Source of the DNA: Embleya scabrispora DSM 41855
GTDB lineage: Bacteria; Actinomycetota; Actinomycetes; Streptomycetales; Streptomycetaceae
Assembly (NCBI RefSeq): GCF_000372745.1
Contig: NZ_KB889673.1
Coordinates: 17,430-81,429 of the forward strand
Direction of reading: 5' to 3'
DNA length: 64,000 bases
Made by a program: the position numbers and the translations under genes. Each line of letters begins with the position of its first letter. The stretch's first letter is position 1. Below the pieces are notes generated by a model that had not been told where the DNA came from, did no database searches, and saw only the letters and a list, made by a program, of their open reading frames with translations. Below are positions 9,071-17,910 of this stretch, piece by piece.

Positions 9071-9463
9071 TTGAGCGCCCGTGCCGAGCGGGAGAGGTAC
9101 GTTGCCGTCGTCGGTGACGGCAACGTGCGCATGGTCGTCGAGATCGAGCAGTGGGCGCAGCCGCCCGACGGGCGGCGCGCGTTCCGCGGCGGCGTGTTGT
9201 CCTCCGGTCACCGCGTCCACGACGCCCTGGTCGGCGGGCCCGACCCGGTACCGACCGACAGCCGCAACCCCGTCGCGTATTTCCGGCACCCGTCGGAGGC
9301 GGGCACCTGCCGCTGCGGCTGTGGCGAGGCCGTCCCGGGCGGCGAGTGGGCCCAGGGGCACGACCAGCGCCCGTTGCACGGTGTCGTCAACGATGACTTC
9401 GGCGGCTCCGTGGGCCGGTTCCTCGACTGGTACGAGACGAACAAGACCTCCGCCGAGGTCTGA
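9071..9463 (+). CDS. Small Cys-rich hypothetical protein
   Basis: About 130 aa. The C-terminal half carries CRCGCGEAVPGGEWAQGHDQ, a C-x-C-x-C cluster followed by a GHD motif, which looks like a small metal- or nucleic-acid-binding module, then a hydrophilic tail ending in FLDWYETNK. The start is uncertain: a TTG at 9071 follows GGCGG, and an ATG at 9131 would give a shorter form. A strong hairpin (9468-9511) begins five bases after the stop, which supports the reality and the 3' end of the gene. No function can be assigned. Confidence 0.6.
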   Translation: MSARAERERYVAVVGDGNVRMVVEIEQWAQPPDGRRAFRGGVLSSGHRVHDALVGGPDPVPTDSRNPVAYFRHPSEAGTCRCGCGEAVPGGEWAQGHDQRPLHGVVNDDFGGSVGRFLDWYETNKTSAEV

Positions 9464-9467
9464 TCCT

Positions 9468-9511
9468 CATCGGGTTCCTCGGGCTGCGCGGCCGGCCCGA
9501 GGAACCCGATG
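9468..9511. terminator. Strong bidirectional hairpin terminator
   Basis: Perfect 17-bp inverted repeat: arm 1 is 9468-9484, the loop is 9485-9494 and arm 2 is 9495-9511. It lies directly after the stop of the gene ending at 9463 and faces the 3' end of a minus-strand gene, so it probably ends transcription from both sides. There is no T-tract, as is common in actinobacteria. Confidence 0.85.
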
Positions 9512-9542
9512 CGCGGGGCAGTGCGGCCAGCGACGCCCCGGG

Positions 9543-10019
9543 CTACTTCCTGAACGCGGCCGGGAGGTGGTAGCGGGGGACGAGGATCCGCCGTGTTCGT
9601 TGTCGTGGTCGACCGCTCCGACCGCGACCAGGCGCCGCGCGGCATCGAGGACTTGGTCGACGTCTCCCGGTGCGGTGTCCTCGCCGGGCAGCGGGATCGG
9701 CCGCTGCTGAAGGCACAGCAACACGAGTGCGGCCATGGTGCGTTCCCCGCGAGCCGGGATCAGTCCGTGCCCGAGCGCCCACAGGGATTTGGCGGCGTCG
9801 ACCTCGACCGGCTGACCGTCGAGGTCGAACCGGTACGCCGCCGGGAACACCCGATCGCCGATCACCTCGACCCGCTCCCGGAACACCACGCCCCGCGTGA
9901 ACGACGGGACCTCGGCTCCCGACCGCGCCGCAGGGACACCACTTGCACGAACCCGACCTCGACGACCCAGGTCCCGTGAACTCCCCCTGCGGTGTGGCGG
10001 TCACGCCCACGCGGACCAC
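9543..10019 (-). pseudogene. Hypothetical gene, apparently frameshifted
   Basis: Coherent protein-like sequence continues on the minus strand only if the frame changes several times. It starts with MVRVGVTATPQG (from 10019), continues with GTWVVEVGFVQVVSLRRG, then GVVFRERVEVIGDRVFPAAY to GDVDQVLDAARRLVAVGAVD, and ends with RRILVPRYHLPAAFRK before a TAG at 9543-9545. The unshifted middle frame would run on through the terminator at 9468-9511, which argues that the shifted ending is the ancestral one. Either the gene is broken or the assembly has indels here. No family was recognised. Confidence 0.45.
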
Positions 10020-10353
10020 TCGTGCGTCGGCCTCGGCTCGTCCTTGTCGCGGGGCTGCTCCACGTTCCCGCGTTCCCGTGCCCGGATCGCGCGTTCCGGC
10101 CGGGCGTGGGCGGGGTGTTCACCGATGCGGGCCGGGTGGGTCGGGTTCCTCGGTGAGGGGTTCGGCGGCTGCGAGGAGTCGGTGGACGGCGTGGGAGAGC
10201 CCGGCTCGCCTACCGGGTCCGGTGCGTTCGGGCCGCGGCGGTGTCCTCGCGCGCTGTGCCCGCCGGACGCGCGAGCGGGTGGCACCGCCCAGGTCCCGGA
10301 CCGCGCACGCCGGCGTACCGGGGCACGGGCGGTCGCCGGTCGGCTCGGCGGTC
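10020..10353. other. Gap with possible decayed minus-strand coding
   Basis: Short minus-strand stretches look protein-like, for example AGLSHAVHRLLAAAEPLTEE ending in a stop near 10120 and AVRDLGGATRSRVRRA near 10280. They are in different frames and have no clear starts. No gene is called. Confidence 0.3.
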
Positions 10354-10599
10354 TCACCGTCCTTTTCGGCCGGTGATCAGCAGGACGAGCAGGACCACGA
10401 CCGCGCACGCGAGCACGACGACCAGGGCGGCGAGCGTGAGAACCGTCGCGTACAGGTCCGCGGCCGCGCGCCGCACGGCCTCGGCCGCGGCGTGGAGTTC
10501 GTGTATGCCCTCGCGGAACCGCTCCGCGGCCAGGCCGCCGGGACCGAAGGACCGTGGATCCATCAGCGTGATCCGGCCGTCGGTCTGCATCATCGGCAA
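10354..10599 (-). CDS. Small single-pass membrane protein
   Basis: An 81-aa protein from the ATG at 10599: a soluble N-terminal half with an amphipathic helix (RFREGIHELHAAAEAVRRAA) followed by one long hydrophobic segment made of Leu, Val and Ala and a basic end ITGRKGR. The topology suggests a tail-anchored inner-membrane protein. It may be the C-terminal part of a longer gene whose 5' portion is at 10600-10873 in another frame. No function is assigned. Confidence 0.5.
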   Translation of the reverse strand: MPMMQTDGRITLMDPRSFGPGGLAAERFREGIHELHAAAEAVRRAAADLYATVLTLAALVVVLACAVVVLLVLLITGRKGR

Positions 10600-10873
10600 C
10601 CGGCCGCTGTCGAGCGACTGCGGCCTGCGGGAACGACCCGCCGTACTGCGGGCCCGGCGTCCTCAACCGGCACCACAGATCAGGGACTTCCGCAGGCAGG
10701 TGCGGGTCGTCGGGGAGCGTGCCGTCCCAGTCGGCGTGCGGGACGTCGTACCAGTCCCGGTAGAGCCCGCCCGGCGGACGCAGACGGCTCAGGTCACAAC
10801 CCGCGGCCCGCTCCCGAACGGAGGATCGCGGGCGCGCGGAGGTCTTGCGGGCCTTGGGTTTCTTCTTGGGCAT
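10600..10873 (-). pseudogene. Possible 5' part of the preceding membrane-protein gene
   Basis: An ATG at 10873 after GGGGGC opens a frame with a Lys/Arg-rich start (MPKKKPKARKTSARPRS) and then GGLYRDWYDVPHADWDGTLP and AEVPDLWCRLRTPGPQYGG. Around 10620 the sense passes to the neighbouring frame that encodes the membrane protein. A single small indel would join both parts into one protein of about 170 aa. This is inference from reading quality only. Confidence 0.35.
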
Positions 10874-11080
10874 GCCGAGCCCCCGGCCTGGGAGCACGAC
10901 GATCTCCCGAACCCGCTTGGCGACCGGGACGAAACCGGGTCGCTGTGGATCACCGACCCCACCCTGCGAGGCCACCGACAACCCCACCCCCGTGGACGCG
11001 TAAAGCGCCTGCGCCTGGCTGAAGAGCTCCTGCGACTCGGCCCGGTCCGATGTGGATTGTGCTTGTGGCCGGCCGAGCGC

Positions 11081-12709
11081 CTACCCGAGCACGGTGATGT
11101 TGAGCGAGCCGGTGTGCAGGGTCTGGGTGCTGGGCTTGGGGGCCGTGGTCAGCCAGGGGTTTTCGTCGGTGCCGGAGTTGGGGACGTAGAGCGGGAAGTC
11201 GCTGCCGGCGACGATCAGGGCGAGCCGGTGGCCGGGGCGGACGCGATAGCCGGTGTGACCGAGGTCGATGCGCAGTTCGCCGCGCCCGGTGCCCTGCGCG
11301 TCGCCGCGCACGATCATGCGGGCGGTGCCGTCGGGGGCGACGTCGAGGAGCTTGGCGAGCACGTCGAAGGTCGGCGCGGTGCTCTCCGCGTCCAGCGTCA
11401 GTTCGACGGGGCCGGCCAGGTCCAGCGGTTCGGTGCGCACGGGGCCGGTGAACAGCAGTACGTCGTCGCGGTCGGCGACGGCCTGCTCGTCGGGGTGGAA
11501 GCGCAGTTGAATCCACGTCATCGGCAGGGTGGAGGGGACCAGTGCCTCGGGGTTGTACCGCCAGTCGACGCTGGAACCGGACGCGTCGGGCTGCTCACTC
11601 AGGCTGCCACCGGGGGCCGCGCTCGTTGCGGCCTGGGCATCGGCCAGGGAGAGCGAGACGGTCCGCGTGCCCTCGGGGGGCCACACGTCGGAGGTCTGCC
11701 AGCCGACGTGGCCGAGGTGCCAACGCACCTTGGGCAGGGTGTCCAGCGGCTTGGCGCCCTTGAGGAAGACGTCGAAGAAATCGAGCGCGGGACCGAGGTA
11801 GGAGTCCAGTGACTCCTCGCTCATGCTGTCGTCGGTGTGAGGTGCGTCGTGGAGCGGGTAACCGTTGTGGTCGCTGCTGCCCGCCGACAGGTACTGGACG
11901 GCGGCCCAGCCGGGGCGCTTGGCGAGCTGGGTGTAGTCGTACATCTGGGCGGCCCCGATGTTGTCGTACCAGCCCACGCACTGCAGTACGGGCACCGGGC
12001 GCGCGTCGTAGGGGTGGACCGTGCCGTAGGCGTCCACCGGGACGGGGCGTGGCACGGTCAGGTCGAATGCGGACGAGCGGGCGCCGATGGCCTCGAAGGC
12101 CGCCTCGAAGGCGTCGCGCAGCGGGCGGATCGAGTAGTCGGGCTCGTACTCGTAGGTGTCGCGGTCCACCCAGTGCGACGCGAGGTAGAGGGCGCCCTCC
12201 ATCCACGGGACGCGCCGGATCGCCGGATCGCCGGGGTTCATCACGTGCGGTGCCCAGCCGGTGGAGGTGACCCGGGGGACGATGGCGCGCAGCGCGGGGT
12301 GCTGGCCGGCCACCGCAGCCCACTGGGCGAACCCGTAGTAGGAGTCGCCGAACATGCCGACGGCGCCGTCAGACCACTCCTGGTTGACGATCCACTCGAT
12401 GGAGTCGTAGCCGTCGTTGACCTCGCCGCTCCACGCCGCAGTCTCGCCCTCGGAGCGGAACTTGCCGCGGACGTCCTGGACGACGAGCGCGTAGCCGCGG
12501 GCGTTGAAGCGCTCGGCGACCGTGTCCATGAAGACGAAGCTGCTGTTCTTGTCATAGGGCAGGCGAACCAGGACCGCCTGCACCGGCTCGTCGCCCTCGG
12601 GGAGGTAGACGTCGGTGGCCAGGCGTACGCCGTCGCGCATCCGCACCATGGACTGGCGGGCAGTCGACGGCACCGGCGCGGCGGTGATCCGGGTGAACTC
12701 CAAGGACAT
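11081..12709 (-). CDS. CocE/NonD-family hydrolase
   Basis: A 542-aa protein of the X-Pro dipeptidyl-peptidase (S15)/cocaine esterase family. The alpha/beta-hydrolase part covers residues about 20-290, with an oxyanion-region LVRLPYDKNS and the nucleophile motif GDSYYG (GxSxxG). The C-terminal jelly-roll domain (about 310-540) contains the family's RPGHRLALIVAGSDFP segment. No signal peptide is seen, so it is probably cytoplasmic. It would hydrolyse an ester or amide of a small substrate. GGGGAAGT precedes the ATG at 12709. It is the last gene of the minus arm of the catabolic island, 106 bases after the CoA-transferase. Confidence 0.85.
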   Translation of the reverse strand: MSLEFTRITAAPVPSTARQSMVRMRDGVRLATDVYLPEGDEPVQAVLVRLPYDKNSSFVFMDTVAERFNARGYALVVQDVRGKFRSEGETAAWSGEVNDGYDSIEWIVNQEWSDGAVGMFGDSYYGFAQWAAVAGQHPALRAIVPRVTSTGWAPHVMNPGDPAIRRVPWMEGALYLASHWVDRDTYEYEPDYSIRPLRDAFEAAFEAIGARSSAFDLTVPRPVPVDAYGTVHPYDARPVPVLQCVGWYDNIGAAQMYDYTQLAKRPGWAAVQYLSAGSSDHNGYPLHDAPHTDDSMSEESLDSYLGPALDFFDVFLKGAKPLDTLPKVRWHLGHVGWQTSDVWPPEGTRTVSLSLADAQAATSAAPGGSLSEQPDASGSSVDWRYNPEALVPSTLPMTWIQLRFHPDEQAVADRDDVLLFTGPVRTEPLDLAGPVELTLDAESTAPTFDVLAKLLDVAPDGTARMIVRGDAQGTGRGELRIDLGHTGYRVRPGHRLALIVAGSDFPLYVPNSGTDENPWLTTAPKPSTQTLHTGSLNITVLG

Positions 12710-12815
12710 GACTTCCCCTAACTGATGGGCGGCTTGGACGGGCGGGCATACTCGCGCCACCGGTCGCGATCAATAATGGCGAAATATCGTTGTATTCCGC
12801 AGTTTTCTGGTCGAC

Positions 12816-14042
12816 TCAACGCACCGCCCCCGCGGAGTGGAGGTCGGCCAGGTCCCTCGGGGTGCAGCCGAGGGCGGTGAGGACTTCGTCGGTGTGTTGG
12901 CCGAGTTCGGGAGGCGCGGTGCGGATGGTGGTGGCGGTGCGGGAGAGCTTGAGGGGGGATCCGACCATCGTGATGGTGCCTGCGGAGGGGTGGTCGATCT
13001 TGGCGATCATGTCCCGGGCCAGGACCTGGGGGTGGGCGAGGGCCTGGTCGACGGTGTTGATGGGGCCCGCGGGTACGCCGGCGTCGGAGAGGACCTTGCC
13101 CCAGTCGTGGGCTGAGCGTTCGGCGAGTGCGGCTTCTATCAGCGGCAGGAGTTCGTGGCGGTTGCGGACGCGGTCGGGGTTGGTGCCGAACCGGGGCTCT
13201 TCGGCGAGGTGGCCGAGGCCGACGGCGGGGGCGAAGCGGCGCCACAGGCCGTCGTTGCCGGCGGCAACCATGAGGTGGCCGTCGGCGGTCGGGAAGGCCT
13301 GGTACGGGACGATCGTCGGGTGGGCGGAGCCGTAGCGCGGCGGGGTGTCGCCGGTGACGAAGTAGCCGCCGGCGACGTAGGTGAGCCAGGAGATCTGGCC
13401 GTCGAGGAGCGAGACGTCCACCCACTGGCCTTCACCGGTGCGGTCCTTGGCGCGCAGGGCGGCGAGCATGCCGATGCAGGCCCACATCCCGGCGGCGAGG
13501 TCGGCGGCGGCGACGCCGACGCGTACCGGCGGGCCGTGCGATTCGCCGGTGACGCTCATCATGCCGGACAGCGCCTGGGCGATCGCGTCGTAGCCGGGCT
13601 CCTGGGACATGGGGCCGGTCTGCCCGTAGCCCGAGACCGAGACGTAGACGATGCCCGGGTTGATCTCGCGTATCTGCTCGTAGCCGAGCCCGAGGCGGGC
13701 GACCGCCCCGGGGCGGAAGTTCTCCACGACGACGTCGGCGGTGGCGGCCAACTCCTTGACCAGCTCACGGCATTGCGGGTTCTTCAGGTCGACGGCGATG
13801 CCGCGCTTGTTGCGGTTGACGGTGTGGAAGTACGCGGCGTCCGCGCCTTGGAAGGGCGGGCCCCAGGCGCGGGTGTCGTCGCCGCTTTCGACGTTCTCGA
13901 CCTTGATGACGTCCGCGCCGAGGTCGCCGAGGATCATCGTGCAGAACGGGCCGGACAGGATGCGGGACAGGTCGAGTACGCGCAGCCCGGCGAGTGCTCC
14001 GTCGTTCTCGAGCCAGGGGGAGGTCGTCTCGGGGACAGGCAT
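12816..14042 (-). CDS. CaiB/BaiF family III CoA-transferase
   Basis: A 408-aa protein. The family start is clear: LAGLRVLDLSRILSGPFCTM, then LGDLGADVIKVENVESGDDTR, NRNKRGIAVDLK and VVENFRPG, and the region with the catalytic Asp is PGYDAIAQALSGMMSVTG. It moves CoA between carboxylic acids, for example from succinyl-CoA or acetyl-CoA to a pathway intermediate. The start at 14042 follows the amidase gene by 143 bases on the same strand. In this island it probably activates a ring-cleavage or side-chain acid (inference). Confidence 0.9.
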   Translation of the reverse strand: MPVPETTSPWLENDGALAGLRVLDLSRILSGPFCTMILGDLGADVIKVENVESGDDTRAWGPPFQGADAAYFHTVNRNKRGIAVDLKNPQCRELVKELAATADVVVENFRPGAVARLGLGYEQIREINPGIVYVSVSGYGQTGPMSQEPGYDAIAQALSGMMSVTGESHGPPVRVGVAAADLAAGMWACIGMLAALRAKDRTGEGQWVDVSLLDGQISWLTYVAGGYFVTGDTPPRYGSAHPTIVPYQAFPTADGHLMVAAGNDGLWRRFAPAVGLGHLAEEPRFGTNPDRVRNRHELLPLIEAALAERSAHDWGKVLSDAGVPAGPINTVDQALAHPQVLARDMIAKIDHPSAGTITMVGSPLKLSRTATTIRTAPPELGQHTDEVLTALGCTPRDLADLHSAGAVR

Positions 14043-14185
14043 GTGTACTCCGTTCTGGGGGCGGCGGGGTGCGGGCATGAGTGCGCTCGCGTGGTCGCCA
14101 GGGTGCTCCACGCCGCTCGCCGGTCCGGTGAGCGTGTGCAGAGGCCGATCAGGTCCGCGAATGCGGAGGTCGCGAGGTCGTGGCG

Positions 14186-15559
14186 TCAGGACTTGGCGTT
14201 GGCCAGCTGGAAGGCATGGGCGATCCGCAGGAGTTCCAGGTCGCCGGCCGGTCGGCCGACGAGCTGGATGCCGACGGGCAGTCCGTTGTCGGTGTATCCG
14301 CACGGCACGGAGATCGCGGGCAGGCCGGTCGCGCTGATGTAGTACGCCGAGCGCATCCAGTCCAGGTAGCCGGTCTGGCGGACGCCCTCGATCTCGTCGG
14401 GCCACCGCGTTTCGACCGGGAAGGGCGGCACCTGCGCGACGGGCAGCGCGAGGACGTCGAAGTCGTCGAAGAATCGGGAGACTTCGGCGTACAGCCGGAT
14501 CCGGTGCCGCTCCGCCCGCGCGAGCTCCGGCCCCGACAAGCCGAGTCCGGCGTCGATGTTCCACAACGTGTCGGGGTTGAGCGCGGCGCGGTCCTCCTCG
14601 CCGAACCATTGCGCGTAGTACCAGGCGCGCCACGTGCGGAAGGCTTCGTCGGCACCGGTGAAGTCGGGTTCCCGGTCCTGGACGAAGCAGCCGAGTCCCT
14701 CGAAGACCGGGCGCCCGGCGGTGTCGAGGACGTCCGTGACGCGCTTGTCGACCGGGAGGCCGCCCAGGTCCTTGCCCCAGGCGACCCGCAGGCCCTTCAT
14801 CGGCTGCGGCACCAAGTCGCGGAACCGCGCTCCGTCGCCGGGCCAGGACAGCGGACTCGCCGGGTCGTGGCCCGCGATGACGCTGAGCATGAGCGCGACG
14901 TCCTCGACCGTGCGGGCCATCGGTCCGTCGACGGCGAGTGTGCACCAGTCGCCGGACGCGGGTACCAGGCCCGCGCTGGGCCGCAGACCGACGACGCCGC
15001 AGAAGCTCGCCGGGTTGCGCAGCGAGCCGCCCATGTCGGTGCCGCTCGCCAGTGGTGCCATGTGTGCGGCGAGCGCCGCGGCGGAGCCGCCGCTGCTTCC
15101 GCCCGCGCTCCGGTCCGGGGCGTACGGGTTGCGGGTGACGCCGAAGACGGCGTTGTAGGTGTGCGAACCGGTGCCGAATTCGGGGGTGTTGGTCTTGCCG
15201 AGGGTGATCGCGCCGGCCTGCTTCATTCGGGCCACGATCCGCGCGTCCCGCGTGGGGACGTGGCCGGCGTAGATCGTGGATCCGTACGTCGTGCGCACGC
15301 CCGCCGTGTCGTGCAGGTCCTTGTAGACGACGGGGACGCCGTGCAGCGGACCGGGCGTGACGCCATGGGCGAGTGCCCGGTCCGCCCGGTCCGCGTCGGC
15401 CAGGGCGTGGTCGGCGGTGAGCGTGACGATGGCGTTGATCTCGGGGTTGACCCGTTCGATCCGGTCGAGATGGTCCTGCACGGCCTCCCGGCTCGACACG
15501 TCGCGGCGGCGGATTCGCGCGGCCAGTTCGGTCGCGGTCAGCCGGTGGAGACTGGACAC
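14186..15559 (-). CDS. Amidase-signature hydrolase
   Basis: A 457-aa amidase-signature enzyme. The Ser-cisSer-Lys triad is visible: the Lys in VVYKDLHD (about residue 82), the Gly/Ser loop SAGGSSGGSAAALAA and the SGTDMGGSLRNPASFCG segment with the nucleophile. Cytoplasmic. It hydrolyses amides, possibly a ring-opened lactam or carbamoyl intermediate. AAGGAG lies just before the GTG at 15559, and the start overlaps the end of the ferredoxin reductase gene by 22 bases, so the two are coupled. The substrate cannot be told from sequence. Confidence 0.9.
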   Translation of the reverse strand: MSSLHRLTATELAARIRRRDVSSREAVQDHLDRIERVNPEINAIVTLTADHALADADRADRALAHGVTPGPLHGVPVVYKDLHDTAGVRTTYGSTIYAGHVPTRDARIVARMKQAGAITLGKTNTPEFGTGSHTYNAVFGVTRNPYAPDRSAGGSSGGSAAALAAHMAPLASGTDMGGSLRNPASFCGVVGLRPSAGLVPASGDWCTLAVDGPMARTVEDVALMLSVIAGHDPASPLSWPGDGARFRDLVPQPMKGLRVAWGKDLGGLPVDKRVTDVLDTAGRPVFEGLGCFVQDREPDFTGADEAFRTWRAWYYAQWFGEEDRAALNPDTLWNIDAGLGLSGPELARAERHRIRLYAEVSRFFDDFDVLALPVAQVPPFPVETRWPDEIEGVRQTGYLDWMRSAYYISATGLPAISVPCGYTDNGLPVGIQLVGRPAGDLELLRIAHAFQLANAKS

Positions 15560-16698
15560 GGTTCTCCTTGTTCGATCACCTTGCGCAGGCGCATCACTTC
15601 CCGACGGGCGTCGATGCCGGCCGCCCCCACGACCTGCCCCTCGCGCACGAAGCACGCGAGCGAGGGGCCGATCATGCGGGTCTCGGCACCGGGCTGCCAG
15701 GACCCGAGCGCGTGGATCTTGTGCTCGTACTGGTCGGACCAGACGTAGCCCACCGGTGCGTACGGCGCGGCCTGGCCCAGCAGCGTCCGCGCGGCGGCCA
15801 TACCCTGCTCCACCGCGTTGGAGTGGTGCTCCGAACGGGTGACCCCCAGGCGGGGGTGTCGCCAGCGGGCCACGTCGCCGGCGGCGACGACGCCGGCGAC
15901 GCCGGTGGCGCAGGTCTCGTCGCACACCACGCCGTCGTCCAGCTCCAGACCCGAGGACGCGAGCCAGCCGGTGACCGGCGCGTTCCCCACGCCGACGACG
16001 ACCACGTCGGCGTCGACGCGGGTGCCGTCCGCGAGCATCAGGCCGTCGACGCGGATGTCGCCGGTGACGTCGACGACGGCGGCGCCGCATCGGACGTCGA
16101 CTCCGTGGTCGCGATGGATCCGGACCAGCAGGTCGCCGAAGGACGGGCCCAGCGCCCTGCTCATGAGGGTGGGGGCCGCCTCGACGATCGTGACGTCCAG
16201 GCCGAGGCCGCGGGCGGTCGCCGCGACCTCGGCGCCGATGAATCCGCCGCCGAGCACGGCGACGCGCGGGGATCCCGCGAACTCGTCGGCCAGGCGACGG
16301 GCATCGGCGGCGGTGCGCAGGGTGTGCATGCCCGCGAGGCGGGGCAGCGCCGCGGGCCAGCGTGGCCGCGACCCGGTGGCGATGACGAGGCCGTCGAAGG
16401 GGTGGACGGTCCCGTCCACCGTGTGCACCTCGCGCCGGCCGAGGTCGAGTCCGGTGGCGGTCGCCCCGAGGTGCAGCTTGATCCCGAGCGCGGCGTAGGA
16501 GTCCACCGGCCGCAGGCTCAGCTCCTCCTCGCCACAGTGTCCGGCGAGGAACCGCTTGGACAGCGGCGGCCGGTCGTAGGGCGGCTCGGTTTCGGCCGAC
16601 AGCATGGTGAGTTCGCCCTCGAAGCCGGCCGCGCGGAGCTCCTCGGCGGCGTGCACGCCGGCAAGTGACGCCCCCACGATGAGGATTCGCTCAATCAT
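15538..16698 (-). CDS. Rieske-system ferredoxin reductase (FAD/NADH)
   Basis: A 386-aa two-dinucleotide-binding flavoprotein. The FAD-binding GASLAGVHAAEELR is at the N-terminus, the NAD(P)H-binding VAVLGGGFIGAEVA at about 145, and the second FAD motif GVVAAGDVARW at about 270. This type (BphA4/AlkT-like) passes electrons from NADH to a 2Fe-2S ferredoxin feeding a ring-hydroxylating oxygenase. It overlaps the ferredoxin gene by 8 bases and the amidase by 22. Its natural partners are the ferredoxin at 16691-17008 and the oxygenase at 18672-20485. Confidence 0.92.
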   Translation of the reverse strand: MIERILIVGASLAGVHAAEELRAAGFEGELTMLSAETEPPYDRPPLSKRFLAGHCGEEELSLRPVDSYAALGIKLHLGATATGLDLGRREVHTVDGTVHPFDGLVIATGSRPRWPAALPRLAGMHTLRTAADARRLADEFAGSPRVAVLGGGFIGAEVAATARGLGLDVTIVEAAPTLMSRALGPSFGDLLVRIHRDHGVDVRCGAAVVDVTGDIRVDGLMLADGTRVDADVVVVGVGNAPVTGWLASSGLELDDGVVCDETCATGVAGVVAAGDVARWRHPRLGVTRSEHHSNAVEQGMAAARTLLGQAAPYAPVGYVWSDQYEHKIHALGSWQPGAETRMIGPSLACFVREGQVVGAAGIDARREVMRLRKVIEQGEPCPVSTG

Positions 16699-17008
16699 GG
16701 GGTGCCACGGCCAGTTCTATCCCGTCAAGTTCGGGGCCGAAGGCGATCTGGCAGGCCAGCCGGGACTGTGGGCTGCGCGACTCCAACTCGTCGAGCATGT
16801 CCGCCTCGTCGGTGCCCGGCGCCTTGAGGGCGCCGAGCCACGATGGGCTCACGTAGACGTGGCAGGTGCCGCAGGCGGCGTTGCCGCCGCACATCCCGAC
16901 GACTCCGACGCGTGCGGAGCGCAGCTCGGGCATGAGCTTGACCCCGTAGCGGACCGGCACGGTTCGGGTGTTGCCGTCGGCGGCGGTCACGTGGGCCTGT
17001 CCGGTCAT
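16691..17008 (-). CDS. 2Fe-2S ferredoxin
   Basis: A 105-aa ferredoxin. Cluster ligands are C-x5-C-x2-C in MCGGNAACGTC plus the distal Cys in SRLACQIAFG, the adrenodoxin-like spacing. It carries electrons from the reductase encoded next to it to the Rieske oxygenase. The start ATG overlaps the stop of the deacetylase-fold gene (ATGA). Using an adrenodoxin-type rather than a Rieske-type ferredoxin is a known variant of three-component dioxygenases. Confidence 0.92.
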   Translation of the reverse strand: MTGQAHVTAADGNTRTVPVRYGVKLMPELRSARVGVVGMCGGNAACGTCHVYVSPSWLGALKAPGTDEADMLDELESRSPQSRLACQIAFGPELDGIELAVAPHD

Positions 17009-17856
17009 GCCTCGACCACACGCAGGTTCCGCGCCACCTCCACGTGGTTGCTCGACACGTCGTAGCCCGTCTTGGTCAGATGCGCGGTCATCTCGTCGAG
17101 CGAGGCGATCCACGTGTCGGGCTGCGCGGTGAGGAATTCCAGGTACTTGTCGAGGAAGCGCAGCCGCATCGGGCGTCCGATGATCTGCGGGTGGGTCGTG
17201 TAGATGCAGACGCCGCCGAGGTCCTTGATGCCGTAGTACTCCTCGCTCCATATGGAGCGGACCTCTTCCGAGGTGCTGATCTTCTTGTTCCACGACTCGG
17301 TGTCGAACCACCAGTGCACGGAGTCGTTGGTGGGCCACGAGGTCGGCAGTTCCAGGACGCGGGTGCCCTCGTGCCAGTACGGCCGCACGTCGGCCATCAT
17401 GTTGGTGCTGTAGTTGTAGCCGTGCTTCTCCAGCAACTCCAGGGTGTGCACGGTCAGTTCGAGCGAGGGGGCGCGGTAGCCGGTGACCTCCGCGCCGAAC
17501 GAGGTGAGGATCTCGTGGCCGCGTACCAGCTCGCGCTCCTCCTGTTCGCGGGTGAGCTTGGTGGGCGAGACATGGCTGTAGCCGTGGTTGGCGAGCTCGT
17601 GGCCGGCGGCGACGATGTCGCGGACCCGGTCCGGCCACACCTCGGCGACGCGGCCGGGCACGAAGAACGTGGCCCGCAGGCGGTGCTTGTCGAGCAGCTT
17701 GAGCAGCTCCGGAACGGCCACCCGGCCGCCGTAGGTGCCTTGCGACAGGACGCCGGGCTTGCCGACGTTGACGCCGCCGGACTCGTGGAGCCACAGCTCC
17801 TCGGCGTCGAAGTCGATGGTCAGACCGACGGCTACCTGGGCGTTGTCAGGCCACAT
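17005..17856 (-). CDS. NodB-fold deacetylase / cyclic amidohydrolase
   Basis: A 283-aa protein of the polysaccharide-deacetylase (NodB homology) family. The metal-binding set is visible: DFDAEE near residue 18 and HGYSH near residue 90, with RAPS and THPQIIGRP further on. There is no signal peptide, which fits the cytoplasmic subgroup that includes PuuE-type allantoinases and imidases better than wall-modifying deacetylases. In a catabolic operon it may open a cyclic imide or ureide (inference). AAGGAG precedes the ATG at 17856. It lies 54 bases after GntR and is coupled to the ferredoxin by ATGA. Confidence 0.85.
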   Translation of the reverse strand: MWPDNAQVAVGLTIDFDAEELWLHESGGVNVGKPGVLSQGTYGGRVAVPELLKLLDKHRLRATFFVPGRVAEVWPDRVRDIVAAGHELANHGYSHVSPTKLTREQEERELVRGHEILTSFGAEVTGYRAPSLELTVHTLELLEKHGYNYSTNMMADVRPYWHEGTRVLELPTSWPTNDSVHWWFDTESWNKKISTSEEVRSIWSEEYYGIKDLGGVCIYTTHPQIIGRPMRLRFLDKYLEFLTAQPDTWIASLDEMTAHLTKTGYDVSSNHVEVARNLRVVEA

Positions 17857-17910
17857 GGGGACTCCTTGAAGAGACACGGTTTGTGCTGAGGGACGTCTGA
17901 GGGCGCCGTT

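Noticed and set aside
7337-9379. 680-codon minus-strand open frame
   Set aside because: Antisense to the CBS and ArsB/NhaD genes; Asp/His-rich mirror of a membrane protein.
9467-9540. Unshifted C-terminal tail of the minus-strand hypothetical gene
   Set aside because: It would translate through the perfect hairpin at 9468-9511 and reads as low-complexity Arg/Pro/Ser; the shifted ending at 9543 is more plausible.
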